Assembly: GCA_964499955.1 (NCBI GenBank)
Contig: CAZCMI010000006.1
Span: 1-33,103, forward strand
Direction of reading: 5' to 3'
DNA: 33,103 nt
From: JAJYIV01 sp964499955
Lineage (GTDB): Bacteria > Patescibacteriota > Patescibacteriia > UBA9934 > GWF2-40-263
Numbering within the stretch: the stretch's first letter is position 1; every line of letters begins with the position of its first letter. Below the pieces are notes generated by a model. It saw nothing but the letters and a program-made list of their open reading frames with translations, had not been told where the DNA came from and searched no databases. The position numbers and the translations under genes were made by a program. Below, piece after piece: positions 1-7,468 of the stretch.

Positions 1-926
<926 letters not shown>

Positions 927-1052
927 ATACTTCGAGCCGAAGCCCGAAGCTCTGTCTGTTGTTCCTGGAATAAACGTTGCAATCACACAGAAGATGATCT
1001 GTATGACGTGGTCTCGGTTGTGAACGAGCTGGTGCCCGTCCAAGGCGCGACC

Positions 1053-1064
1053 CGTTAAAAAACA
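1053..1064 (-). promoter_or_regulatory. boxA-like antitermination site in the rRNA leader
   Basis: Read on the minus strand this is TGTTTTTTAACG, matching the E. coli boxA (TGCTCTTTAACA) at 9 of 12 positions. It lies about 20-30 bases after the predicted rRNA start and before the 16S 5' end, where boxA belongs. In well-studied bacteria NusB with S10 binds boxA; a nusB gene is present at 31672-32196. Assignment is by similarity and position only. Confidence 0.5.
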
Positions 1065-1091
1065 GGATCAACGCTTCAAACTGGTGGCGGC

Positions 1092-1120
1092 ATAATACCC
1101 GCGGTTCGTATGCCTGTCAA
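1092..1120 (-). promoter_or_regulatory. rRNA operon promoter
   Basis: On the minus strand: TTGACA (1115-1120), 17-bp spacer, TATTAT (1092-1097). The predicted start is near 1085, which gives a leader of about 160 bases before the 16S 5' end. This is among the best sigma-70-type matches in the window, as expected for rRNA. Confidence 0.85.
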
Positions 1121-1286
1121 GAGGGGTTGGGCCCAATCTATCCCCAGGGTGTGGATAGTTCAGTTTTTTGAGGAACGTTAAAGAAAAAAGCCCGCAATCC
1201 TTCCTCGGTGTCCATGCGCAAGGGGGAACCGGTTCATGCGTTCCAGACGGCCGTCGCCCGACGCGCGCGGGCGTGTCAACGGCGTT
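1121..1286. other. Intergenic stretch between the divergent rRNA and KH transcripts
   Basis: This stretch lies upstream of the rRNA promoter and, on the other strand, upstream of the KH-gene promoter. Reading frames cross it on both strands but none has a recognisable product or good start. It contains an inverted pair of DnaA-box-like 9-mers (about 1139-1147 and 1150-1158), neither exact. I see no RNA gene here. Confidence 0.4.
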
Positions 1287-1315
1287 TTGCTCCTTTCCCG
1301 GCCGTTTGTTACACT
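1287..1315 (+). promoter_or_regulatory. Possible promoter of the KH-domain gene
   Basis: A weak -35 (TTGCTC, 1287-1292), 17-bp spacer and TACACT (1310-1315) preceded by TGT, giving an extended -10. The predicted start is near 1322, leaving a GC-rich leader of about 78 bases before the ATG at 1400. Confidence 0.4.
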
Positions 1316-1399
1316 GTACCTCCAGTCGGGTCTTTTGTGCCGGCCGTTTCGGCCCGCGGCCCGCCGTTTCACAAACCGTTTAACCGCGTCCAGTCCCAT

Positions 1400-1765
1400 A
1401 TGGCAGTCAAGGAGCATGACCAGGAGTTCGTGGAATACATCATTCGCAATATCGTCAACCATCCCGACGACGTCCGTACGGAGCGCATCGTGGACGAACG
1501 GGGCGTGCTCATCACCCTCTTTATCAACCAGGAGGACATGGGGTACGTCATCGGCCGCCAGGGCCAGACCGCCCGTTCCGTCCGCACGTTGCTCAAGATC
1601 GTGGGGGCGAAGAACAACGCCCGCGTGAACCTCAAGATTTACGAACCGGAGGGCGCGCGCCGCTTCCGCGATGCCGATCCCGGGTTCGGTGGCGGCAACG
1701 ACGCCGGCTTTGACGGTCCCGCTGCCGAGACCCCCGTGCAGTCCGTGGACGACCTGGCCATTTAG
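1400..1765 (+). CDS. khpA: KH-domain RNA-binding protein (KhpA/YlqC-like)
   Basis: 121 residues. A single KH domain occupies roughly residues 30-85, with the GXXG loop as GRQG (residues 52-55) inside VIGRQGQTARSVRTLL, the hallmark of the small KhpA/YlqC RNA-binding proteins. The family binds RNA broadly, and in Gram-positive bacteria it affects cell size and translation. The Gly/Asp/Pro-rich tail after residue 85 is probably disordered. The frame is open upstream to 1208, but the ATG at 1400 begins exactly where family similarity begins. There is no Shine-Dalgarno sequence. Placement next to trmD and rpsP is the usual bacterial neighbourhood, although rpsP here is on the opposite strand. A 12-bp terminator hairpin follows 27 bases after the stop. 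Confidence 0.88.
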   Translation: MAVKEHDQEFVEYIIRNIVNHPDDVRTERIVDERGVLITLFINQEDMGYVIGRQGQTARSVRTLLKIVGAKNNARVNLKIYEPEGARRFRDADPGFGGGNDAGFDGPAAETPVQSVDDLAI

Positions 1766-1788
1766 GCCGTCCGACCTCGACGAACACG

Positions 1789-1817
1789 TGGAAAAAGGAT
1801 ACGCTTCGGCGTATCCT
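1789..1817 (+). promoter_or_regulatory. Possible trmD promoter overlapping the terminator
   Basis: TGGAAA (1789-1794, four of six matches to TTGACA), 17-bp spacer, TATCCT (1812-1817), and six bases later the trmD ATG. That spacing would make the mRNA start at the A of the ATG. The element is embedded in the hairpin at 1793-1820. The -35 is weak, so this is an inference resting mainly on similar spacing at other genes in the window. Confidence 0.4.
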
Positions 1818-1820
1818 TTT
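1793..1820 (+). terminator. Perfect UUCG hairpin after the KH gene
   Basis: A 12-bp perfect stem (1793-1804 with 1809-1820) closed by a TTCG tetraloop and ending in four Ts. It sits between the KH stop and the trmD start, whose ATG is three bases after the stem. It can terminate the KH transcript, but the T-run is short, so read-through into trmD is plausible. Confidence 0.75.
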
Positions 1821-1823
1821 CGT

Positions 1824-2498
1824 ATGCCGCGCATCAAACCCCGCCGCTTCGACATCCTCACGATCTTCCCGGAAATGATTACGGGCTATGCTTCGGCGTC
1901 CATTTTGGGCCGGGCACAGCAGGACGGGCGCATTGAAATCCGCGCGCATGACCTGCGGGAGTGGGCCACCGACAAGCACCGCACCACGGACGACACACCG
2001 TACGGCGGCGGCGCGGGGATGGTGATGAAAGTGGAACCGTTCGACCGGGCCGTGAAGGCCGTGCGCCTCAAAGGGAAGAAAAAGGTCCGTGTGGTCATGA
2101 CAGCGGCGTCGGGCAAGCCGTTTACCCAGGCGGATGCTACGCGCCTGGCGGCGTACGACCAGATCATTTTTCTTTGCGGCCGTTACGAAGGCATCGACGA
2201 ACGCGTGCGCGAACAGATCGTCGATGAGACGTTTTCCATTGGTAATTACGTGCTGACGGGTGGGGAACTGCCCGCTTTGGTGATGACGGACGCCATCGCG
2301 CGCCACGTGCCGGGCGTGCTCGGCGCACGTGAATCCCTGACGGAGGAAAGCCACGGACCCGAAGGGTGGCTGGAATATCCGCAGTACACCAAGCCGGAGG
2401 ACTATAAGGGCTGGGTGGTGCCGGAGGTGCTGTTGTCCGGTAACCACAAGAAGATCGATGAGTGGCGGCGGGCACACCGGCATAAACCGGCAACATAA
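1824..2498 (+). CDS. trmD: tRNA (guanine-37-N1) methyltransferase TrmD
   Basis: 224 residues, slightly short for the family (about 230-255). TrmD is the SPOUT-class enzyme that uses S-adenosylmethionine to methylate G37 of tRNAs reading CUN, CCN and CGG codons, preventing +1 frameshifts. Visible signatures: FDILTIFPEM at the N-terminus, PYGGGAGMVMK (about residues 59-69), the knot motif LCGRYEGIDERV (about 115-127), and SIGNYVLTGGELPALVM with DAIARHVPGVLG. The C-terminal RPPEY-type element is seen as YTKPEDYKGW. The ATG at 1824 is the only start fitting the family N-terminus and lies three bases after the hairpin stem. There is no Shine-Dalgarno sequence. It is convergent with rpsP. Confidence 0.96.
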   Translation: MPRIKPRRFDILTIFPEMITGYASASILGRAQQDGRIEIRAHDLREWATDKHRTTDDTPYGGGAGMVMKVEPFDRAVKAVRLKGKKKVRVVMTAASGKPFTQADATRLAAYDQIIFLCGRYEGIDERVREQIVDETFSIGNYVLTGGELPALVMTDAIARHVPGVLGARESLTEESHGPEGWLEYPQYTKPEDYKGWVVPEVLLSGNHKKIDEWRRAHRHKPAT

Positions 2499-2526
2499 AA
2501 CGACCACCCGTTTGGGCGGCCGTTTT
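2497..2526 (-). terminator. Terminator between convergent trmD and rpsP
   Basis: A hairpin with arms around an AAAC loop lies between the two stops. On the minus strand the stem pairs fully using two G-U pairs; on the plus strand those become A-C mismatches. T-runs flank both sides. It therefore best serves rpsP but may also end trmD. Confidence 0.75.
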
Positions 2527-2531
2527 TAGTT

Positions 2532-2858
2532 CTACGCGGCCGGCTCGTCCTTCGCCTTTTTCTCGGCGAGTTTGGCGGAACGCTTCTTGGTGAGGGAAGA
2601 AGCCGTGCGCTTCTTGCCGTCCACGATTTTGGCGTCCACGAGCAGGTTCCAGACCGTGTCCGAGGCTTCCGCACCCTGGCTGAGCCAGTGCTTGATGCGG
2701 TCGGCCTTCAGGTTGATCTGCGGCGGCTGCATGCGGGGGTTGTACGTGCCCACGATTTCGAGGGCCTTGCCCCACGGGTCTTTGTGCTTCGGCGTGACGA
2801 CGACGCGGAACGACGGGGCGTTCTTGCGGCCGACGCGCGTGAGACGGATGGAATTCAT
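2532..2858 (-). CDS. rpsP: 30S ribosomal protein bS16
   Basis: 108 residues, including a Lys/Ala-rich tail after about residue 85; the family core is 80-90 residues. The N-terminus MNSIRLTRVGRKNAPSFRVV followed by GKALEIVGTYNPR and the DRIKHWLSQGAEASDTVWNLL helix is diagnostic of S16, which binds 16S rRNA helices h15 and h17 early in small-subunit assembly. The ATG at 2858 is unambiguous. No Shine-Dalgarno sequence is present. A very good promoter lies at 2933-2961, giving a leader of about 70 bases. It is transcribed away from the Cys-rich gene at 3066, whose promoter lies about 35 bases away on the other strand. Confidence 0.96.
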   Translation of the reverse strand: MNSIRLTRVGRKNAPSFRVVVTPKHKDPWGKALEIVGTYNPRMQPPQINLKADRIKHWLSQGAEASDTVWNLLVDAKIVDGKKRTASSLTKKRSAKLAEKKAKDEPAA

Positions 2859-2932
2859 AGCGGTGCTGGCAGGGGCTGTAGGCGCTGCGTGAACGCCATG
2901 GCCCGCCGGTGAGTCAAGTTGACGGTGCGGAA

Positions 2933-2961
2933 AATATAGGGGAAAGAGGGCTATATGTCAA
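2933..2961 (-). promoter_or_regulatory. rpsP promoter
   Basis: On the minus strand: TTGACA (2956-2961), 17-bp spacer, TATATT (2933-2938). It is near consensus, as expected for a ribosomal protein gene. Confidence 0.85.
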
Positions 2962-2995
2962 GAAAGAAGGGTGCGGGCCGCGGTCCATTCGTCCA

Positions 2996-3024
2996 TTGAC
3001 ATGCGGGAGAAAAACCGCTAGGTT
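2996..3024 (+). promoter_or_regulatory. Promoter of the Cys-rich small gene
   Basis: TTGACA (2996-3001), 17-bp spacer, TAGGTT (3019-3024). The predicted start is near 3031, directly before a 6-bp hairpin (3032-3037 with 3044-3049) that precedes a GGAGG ribosome-binding site at 3053-3057. Confidence 0.75.
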
Positions 3025-3065
3025 TGGCCGTCCCGCCAATTCCGGCGGGCGAGGAGGTTTGGTCC

Positions 3066-3287
3066 ATGGCAGCGCGTGTGAAGAAGGACCGGCAGACCAA
3101 GGTTACGTTCGTGCCGAAGCAGGAATGGCAGAAGCCGAACTGTTTGTACTGCGATCAGAAGGCGACGCTGGAAGCGGCGGCCGCGCGCGGGAATGCCACG
3201 GCAAACATCCGTTGCTGTACGGCCCTGTCCTGCAAGCGCAAGGCGGCGCGGGCGGCCCGTGAATTCGTCCGCACCTTCTCTACGTAA
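3066..3287 (+). CDS. Small Cys-rich basic protein of unknown function
   Basis: 73 residues. I do not recognise the family. The protein is strongly basic at both ends, with a Cys cluster in the middle: CLYC at about residues 29-32, then a short Ala-rich helix, then CC and a further C within RCCTALSCKRK. The spacing CX2C...CCX4C suggests a small zinc-binding fold, and the basic flanks suggest nucleic-acid or ribosome binding; both are inferences. The ATG at 3066 follows GGAGG (3053-3057) with an 8-base gap, one of few real Shine-Dalgarno sites in the window. It has its own near-consensus promoter, a hairpin at the predicted 5' end and a terminator beginning at its stop codon, so it is a single-gene unit. 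Low aromatic content and small size fit a ribosome-associated protein, but no function can be assigned. Confidence 0.8.
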   Translation: MAARVKKDRQTKVTFVPKQEWQKPNCLYCDQKATLEAAAARGNATANIRCCTALSCKRKAARAAREFVRTFST

Positions 3288-3309
3288 ACGGGGTCCCCCC
3301 CCGTTTTTT
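3286..3309 (+). terminator. Terminator of the Cys-rich gene
   Basis: AAACGGGG (3286-3293) pairs with CCCCGTTT (3299-3306), followed by a T-run to 3309. The arm overlaps the TAA stop codon. Confidence 0.8.
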
Positions 3310-3341
3310 CTTTTTGGCTGCCGAAAAGAAAACAGTTTGCC

Positions 3342-5615
3342 CTATCGACGAGCGCCTCCCTCGCCCAACTCTTCCAGTTTCACCGACAGGAGGTTGGAAA
3401 TGCCTTCGTCGCCCATGGTGACGCCGTAGAGCAGGTCGGCCTTTTCCATGGTGGCGCGGTTGTGGGTGATGACGACGAACTGGGTGAGTTTGGCCAGCTC
3501 CTGCAGGATGGCGGCGAAGCGGTAGGTGTTGGCTTCGTCCAGCGCGGCGTCGACTTCGTCCAGCACCACGAACGGCGCCGGGTTCACGGCCATGATGGCG
3601 GCCACCAGGGCGATGGAGGTGAGCGCGCGCTCCCCGCCGGAGAGCAGGTTCAGGGCCTTGAGCCGCTTGCCGGGCGGCGTGGCCTGGATGTCGATGCCTA
3701 CTACGCGGTCCTCGCGGGCGCGGATCTTATCCTTCACCAGGTCGGAGACGGCGTCTTCCTCGTGGTGGCGTTCTTCCTCCGCCACGGTTTGGGCGCCCGC
3801 CGGTTCGTTTTCGTCGGGGGCCAGGTCGTCCCGTGTGAGGCGCACCAGGTTGCAGGTGCCGCCGCCGAAGAGCACTTTGAAGAACCGTTGGAACTCGCGG
3901 TTGATGTCGTGGAAGGCCGTTTCGGACTGGGCTTTGATGTCCTCGTCCAGTTCATCGAGGATTTTCTCCGTGGACGCGGCGGCGTCGTTCAAGTCGGCCA
4001 CCTGGCCGTCGAGGAATTCGAAACGGGCCTTGGTTTCCTCGTACTCCTTCACCGTTTCCGGGTCGATGCCGCCGATCAATTCGAGTTTGTAGCGCAGGCG
4101 CTGGACGTCGGCATAGACGGCGTCGGTGTTCACGAAGGCGGCGACGCGCTCGGCGCGCACGCCCGCGGCCGCTTCCTTCAGCTGTTCGTCCATTTCGCGT
4201 TGCAGGTTGCGCCGGCGTTCTTCGAGCCGCGCGACGTCGATTTGGACGGCGTTGCGGCGGTTTTCGGCCAGGTGCAGGGCGCGCTGGCGGTCGCGCAGCT
4301 GGTGCTGCAGTTCAAACAGTTCCGTGCGCGTTTTCTTTTCCGCCACGGCGTACGTTTCCAATTGTTTTTCCAAGTCCGCCACGACGGCGTCCGCGCGGAT
4401 CTTTTCGGCCTCCACCCGCGCCAGTTCGTCCAGGAGCTTGGGGTCGGGCTTGGCGTCCTCCGGGGCGGGGCGCTGCAGGCGGCGCACCAGGGTGGACGTG
4501 CGGTTGAACGCCTCGTCGATGCGGGCCTTGAGCGCGTCCAACGCGTCCAGGTTTTTGATTTCCCCCAGTTCCTTCTGCAGCGCGCCCAGTTCCTCGATGA
4601 TCTTGGTGAGCGGCAGCGGGGCCCAGGTGCTTTGCGCGCGAACCTTGCTCAGTTCGATCTGCTTTTGGATTTCGTATTGTTCGTCGCGGACCTTGGACCG
4701 TTCTTTCTGCGCCGTGCGGTACTTGGCCTGCAGGGCGGACAACCCGGCGTCTTCCACCTCGCGGCCGATTTCCTCCTTTTCCATTTCGGCCACGCGCGTT
4801 TCCAGGGCCTGCATGCCTTCGCGGGCCGTTGTGACCTCCGCGTCGGCCGCCGCGCGGCGGGTGCCCACGCCCGCCAGTTCGTCCGCCAGTTTCCACCAGA
4901 GCGTGCCGTAATAGCCGCGTTCGGCCTCACGCAGGGCGCGTTCCACCTCGGCGCGTTCCTCCAGGCGGTTCACCTGGCGCTTGAGCGAGCGCATCCGCGG
5001 CTCGATTTCGGAAAGCAGCATGCGCACTTCGGCCAGGTTCTCGTAGGTGCGTTTGAGTTTGAGCATGGCCTCGTGCCGCTTGATTTGGAACGGGCGCACA
5101 CCGGTGGCGTCGTCAAAGAACGCCTTGCGTTCCTCGGGGGAGGCGACGAGGATGTGGTCCACCATGCCTTGGCCGACCACGGAATACGAACGCTGGCCCA
5201 CGTTCGCCTGGGCGAGCAGCAGCTGGATGTCCGCCAGGCGCGCGGCGGCACCGTTCAACAGGTACTCGCCCTCGCCGTCGCGGTACACGCGGCGGGTGAC
5301 GGCGACCTCGTCGAACTCCACCGGCATGGCGCGGTCCCGGTTGTCGAAGGTGAGCGTGACTTCGGCGAAGCCCGCCCGCCCGCGTCCTTCGGAACCCGAA
5401 AAGATGATGTCCTCGGTTTTCTTCCCGCGGAGGGCTTTGAGCGACTGTTCGCCCAGCGCCCAGCGGATGGCGTCGGCGATGTTGGACTTGCCGGAGCCGT
5501 TGGGGCCCACGATGGCGGTGAGCGGCTTCACGGCGCCCTGCGGCGGCAGGAATTGCAGGGACGTTTTCTTGGCGAAGGTCTTGAAACCCTGGACGTCGAG
5601 GCGGACGAGGTGCAT
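3342..5615 (-). CDS. smc: Short SMC-family chromosome-partition ATPase without a visible hinge
   Basis: 757 residues, against about 1150-1200 for bacterial SMC. The ATPase head is intact: Walker A GPNGSGKS (37-44), Q149 in VVGQGMVDHIL, signature LLSGGER (657-663), Walker B FVVLDEVDA (682-690) and the VVITHNR switch (714-720). The N-terminal helix runs about 180-330 and the C-terminal helix about 395-560. Between them (about 331-392) I find only a Pro-containing stretch with short helices, not the roughly 150-residue globular hinge with its conserved glycines. A charged insertion of about 45 residues (595-640) lies in the C-terminal head. SMC organises and segregates chromosomes by ATP-driven DNA loop extrusion. 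The frame is open upstream, but MHLVRLDVQGFKTF at 5615 is the canonical N-terminus. There is no Shine-Dalgarno sequence. No scpA or scpB is nearby. Confidence 0.9.
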   Translation of the reverse strand: MHLVRLDVQGFKTFAKKTSLQFLPPQGAVKPLTAIVGPNGSGKSNIADAIRWALGEQSLKALRGKKTEDIIFSGSEGRGRAGFAEVTLTFDNRDRAMPVEFDEVAVTRRVYRDGEGEYLLNGAAARLADIQLLLAQANVGQRSYSVVGQGMVDHILVASPEERKAFFDDATGVRPFQIKRHEAMLKLKRTYENLAEVRMLLSEIEPRMRSLKRQVNRLEERAEVERALREAERGYYGTLWWKLADELAGVGTRRAAADAEVTTAREGMQALETRVAEMEKEEIGREVEDAGLSALQAKYRTAQKERSKVRDEQYEIQKQIELSKVRAQSTWAPLPLTKIIEELGALQKELGEIKNLDALDALKARIDEAFNRTSTLVRRLQRPAPEDAKPDPKLLDELARVEAEKIRADAVVADLEKQLETYAVAEKKTRTELFELQHQLRDRQRALHLAENRRNAVQIDVARLEERRRNLQREMDEQLKEAAAGVRAERVAAFVNTDAVYADVQRLRYKLELIGGIDPETVKEYEETKARFEFLDGQVADLNDAAASTEKILDELDEDIKAQSETAFHDINREFQRFFKVLFGGGTCNLVRLTRDDLAPDENEPAGAQTVAEEERHHEEDAVSDLVKDKIRAREDRVVGIDIQATPPGKRLKALNLLSGGERALTSIALVAAIMAVNPAPFVVLDEVDAALDEANTYRFAAILQELAKLTQFVVITHNRATMEKADLLYGVTMGDEGISNLLSVKLEELGEGGARR

Positions 5616-5664
5616 AGGGGAGGAGGGGCGTGGTCTCGGGACGGACCCGGTGAAGATTGGGGAA

Positions 5665-5673
5665 AGGATAGCA
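5665..5673 (-). promoter_or_regulatory. smc promoter (extended -10)
   Basis: On the minus strand TGC-TATCCT, an extended -10 element, with only a T-rich stretch at the -35 position. The predicted leader is about 43 bases. The same TGCTATCCT string occurs in the rpmF promoter. Confidence 0.5.
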
Positions 5674-5706
5674 CGGGCCGGGGGAAGAAAAAACGCCCTT
5701 GCCACC

Positions 5707-5735
5707 TTGACCGCGCGGCTGTGCGGCCGTATGCT
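5707..5735 (+). promoter_or_regulatory. Promoter of the DHH phosphoesterase gene
   Basis: TTGACC (5707-5712), 17-bp spacer, TATGCT (5730-5735). The ATG is 14 bases further on, so the predicted leader is only about 8 bases. Confidence 0.7.
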
Positions 5736-5749
5736 GGCCCATTCCCGTT

Positions 5750-6763
5750 ATGGAAACCACCGTCGCCCGTCATGTCCACGACCTGCTGTTGGCCGCCAAA
5801 AAGCCGCTGTTGGTTTCGGACGAGCGCATCGACGGCGACAGCCTGGGGTCCTCCCTGGCCGTACTCGACTATTTGAAGCGCCTGGGCAAGGAAACCTGGG
5901 TGTACGTGAAAACCGAGGTGCCGGCGCAGTACCGTTTCCTGCCGCACGTGGAGCGCTGCACCACGGACCTGGCCGTGTTCGACGACCCGGACGTGGACCT
6001 GGTGGTGAGTTTCGACTGCTCCGACGCCGCGTACGTCCGCGGCCTGCTGGCGCGCATGCCCGCCCGCCCCACCTTGGTGAACGTGGACCACCACGCCACC
6101 AACGCCCGCTACGGCGACGTGAACCTGGTGGTGGTCGGCTCGCCCGCCACGGCGGAGGTTGTGCATCGGCTGTTCGCGGAAAACGGCGTGGAGCCGGGCC
6201 GCGAGGCATCGGTATGCTTGCTGGCCGGCCTGTGTTTCGACACCACGGCCTTTTCCAACTCCGGCACGGACGAGCGCGCGTTCCAGGCCGCCTCGGACCT
6301 GCTGCGCCGCGGCGCGCGCATCCGGGATGTGATCCGCGCCCTGTTCCGCAACCGGTCCGTTCCGCTGCTGCGGGCCTGGGGCGCCGCCTTGGAACGCTTG
6401 GCCCTGCACCCGTCGGGCTTCGTGGCCACTTCGCTGACCCGCGCCGACTTGGCGGCCCACGGCGTGACGGACGACGAAGCGGACGGCCTCTCGAACTTCC
6501 TCCAGCTGGTGGTGGACGCCCATACCGTCGTAGTGCTGCGGGAGGACCCGCGCGGCGGCGTGAAGGCGAGCCTGCGTTCCATGAAGCACGACGTGGCGGC
6601 CGTCGCCCGGCATTTCGGCGGGGGAGGGCACGTGAAGGCGGCCGGGTTCACCCTGCAACCCGCCACCTTGCGCACGCCGGAAGAAGTCGAAAGCATTTTA
6701 GGGAAGATCGCGGAGCGGCTGGGCACGACCGCACTGCTTCCCCAGAAGTCCAAAAGCGGATAA
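5750..6763 (+). CDS. DHH/DHHA1-family phosphoesterase (NrnA-like)
   Basis: 337 residues. It contains the DHH catalytic domain and a C-terminal DHHA1 domain. Members of the NrnA/Orn-like branch degrade short oligoribonucleotides, pAp or cyclic-dinucleotide products using Mn2+. Motifs seen: DGDSLGSS (residues 29-36), SFDCSDA (about 88-94, motif II), NVDHH (about 112-116, the DHH signature), CFDT (motif IV) and the substrate-binding GGGGH near residue 290. One oddity: the first motif, normally H-x-N-P-D-G-D, reads D-E-R-I-D-G-D, so the first metal-ligand His is replaced by Asp. The exact substrate cannot be read from sequence. The start is the ATG at 5750 with a promoter 14 bases upstream. clpP follows 27 bases after the stop and is probably cotranscribed. 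Confidence 0.88.
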   Translation: METTVARHVHDLLLAAKKPLLVSDERIDGDSLGSSLAVLDYLKRLGKETWVYVKTEVPAQYRFLPHVERCTTDLAVFDDPDVDLVVSFDCSDAAYVRGLLARMPARPTLVNVDHHATNARYGDVNLVVVGSPATAEVVHRLFAENGVEPGREASVCLLAGLCFDTTAFSNSGTDERAFQAASDLLRRGARIRDVIRALFRNRSVPLLRAWGAALERLALHPSGFVATSLTRADLAAHGVTDDEADGLSNFLQLVVDAHTVVVLREDPRGGVKASLRSMKHDVAAVARHFGGGGHVKAAGFTLQPATLRTPEEVESILGKIAERLGTTALLPQKSKSG

Positions 6764-6790
6764 ATTAGCTTCGTGAATATTGTCCCACCT

Positions 6791-7378
6791 ATGTCCATCC
6801 TCATTCCCACCGTCATTGAAAAGACCCACCAAGGCGAGCGCGCGTACGATATCTACTCGCGTCTGCTGAAGGACCGCATCATCTTCCTCGGCACCGGCAT
6901 CGACGACACCGTGGCCAACCTCGTGGTGGCGCAGCTGCTGTTCCTCGAAAGCCAGGACAAAACCAAGGACATCAAGCTGTACGTGAACTCGCCGGGCGGC
7001 AGCGTAACCGCCGGCATGGCCATCTACGACGCCATGCAGTACGTGAAGCCGGACGTCTCCACCATCTGCGTGGGCATGGCGGCCAGCATGGGCGCGGTGC
7101 TGCTCGCCGGGGGCGCCGCGGGCAAGCGCTTCGCCCTGCCGAACGCGGAGATCATGATCCACCAGCCGCTCGGCGGGTTCGAAGGCCAGGCCACGGACAT
7201 CAAGATCCACGCGGAGCGCATTCTGAAGCTCAAGGACAATCTGAACGGCATCCTGGCCAAGCACACCGGTCAGCCGCTCAAGACCATCCAGCAGGACACG
7301 GAACGCGACAATTTCATGGAAGCGCCCGACGCCAAGAAGTACGGCCTGATCGACGACGTGATCGCCTCGGCCGCGTAA
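6791..7378 (+). CDS. clpP: ATP-dependent Clp protease proteolytic subunit
   Basis: 195 residues. This is the serine peptidase that forms tetradecameric barrels and degrades proteins unfolded by ClpX, ClpA or ClpC in the cytoplasm. The catalytic triad is visible: Ser in GMAASMGA (about residue 98), His in MIHQPLGG (about 123) and Asp in TERDNF (about 172). The oxyanion glycines are in YVNSPGGSV. A GTG at 6773 would extend the protein by six residues; I prefer the ATG at 6791, which matches the mature family N-terminus. There is no Shine-Dalgarno sequence. It lies downstream of the DHH gene and ends in a strong terminator. No clpX is in the window. Confidence 0.97.
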   Translation: MSILIPTVIEKTHQGERAYDIYSRLLKDRIIFLGTGIDDTVANLVVAQLLFLESQDKTKDIKLYVNSPGGSVTAGMAIYDAMQYVKPDVSTICVGMAASMGAVLLAGGAAGKRFALPNAEIMIHQPLGGFEGQATDIKIHAERILKLKDNLNGILAKHTGQPLKTIQQDTERDNFMEAPDAKKYGLIDDVIASAA

Positions 7379-7386
7379 AAACGCAA

Positions 7387-7412
7387 AAAACCGCCCAAAC
7401 AGGCGGTTTTTT
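7387..7412 (+). terminator. Terminator of the DHH-clpP operon
   Basis: AAAACCGCC (7387-7395), loop CAAACA, GGCGGTTTT (7402-7410), followed by more Ts to 7412. Confidence 0.92.
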
Positions 7413-7434
7413 CATTTTCCGGCAGTGGGAGCGC

Positions 7435-7463
7435 TTGACAGAAACGCCCTGCCGGATTACCTT
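7435..7463 (+). promoter_or_regulatory. Promoter of an isolated non-coding unit
   Basis: TTGACA (7435-7440), 17-bp spacer, TACCTT (7458-7463). The predicted start at 7469-7470 coincides with the first base of a hairpin. It lies after the clpP terminator and has no gene downstream on its strand before 10906. Confidence 0.75.
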
Positions 7464-7468
7464 TCAGA

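Noticed and set aside
3462..5876. An 804-codon plus-strand open frame across smc
   Set aside because: Shadow of the smc gene caused by high GC. The minus-strand frame carries all SMC motifs.
6773..6790. GTG start extending clpP by six residues
   Set aside because: The ATG at 6791 matches the family N-terminus better. No ribosome-binding site supports either start.
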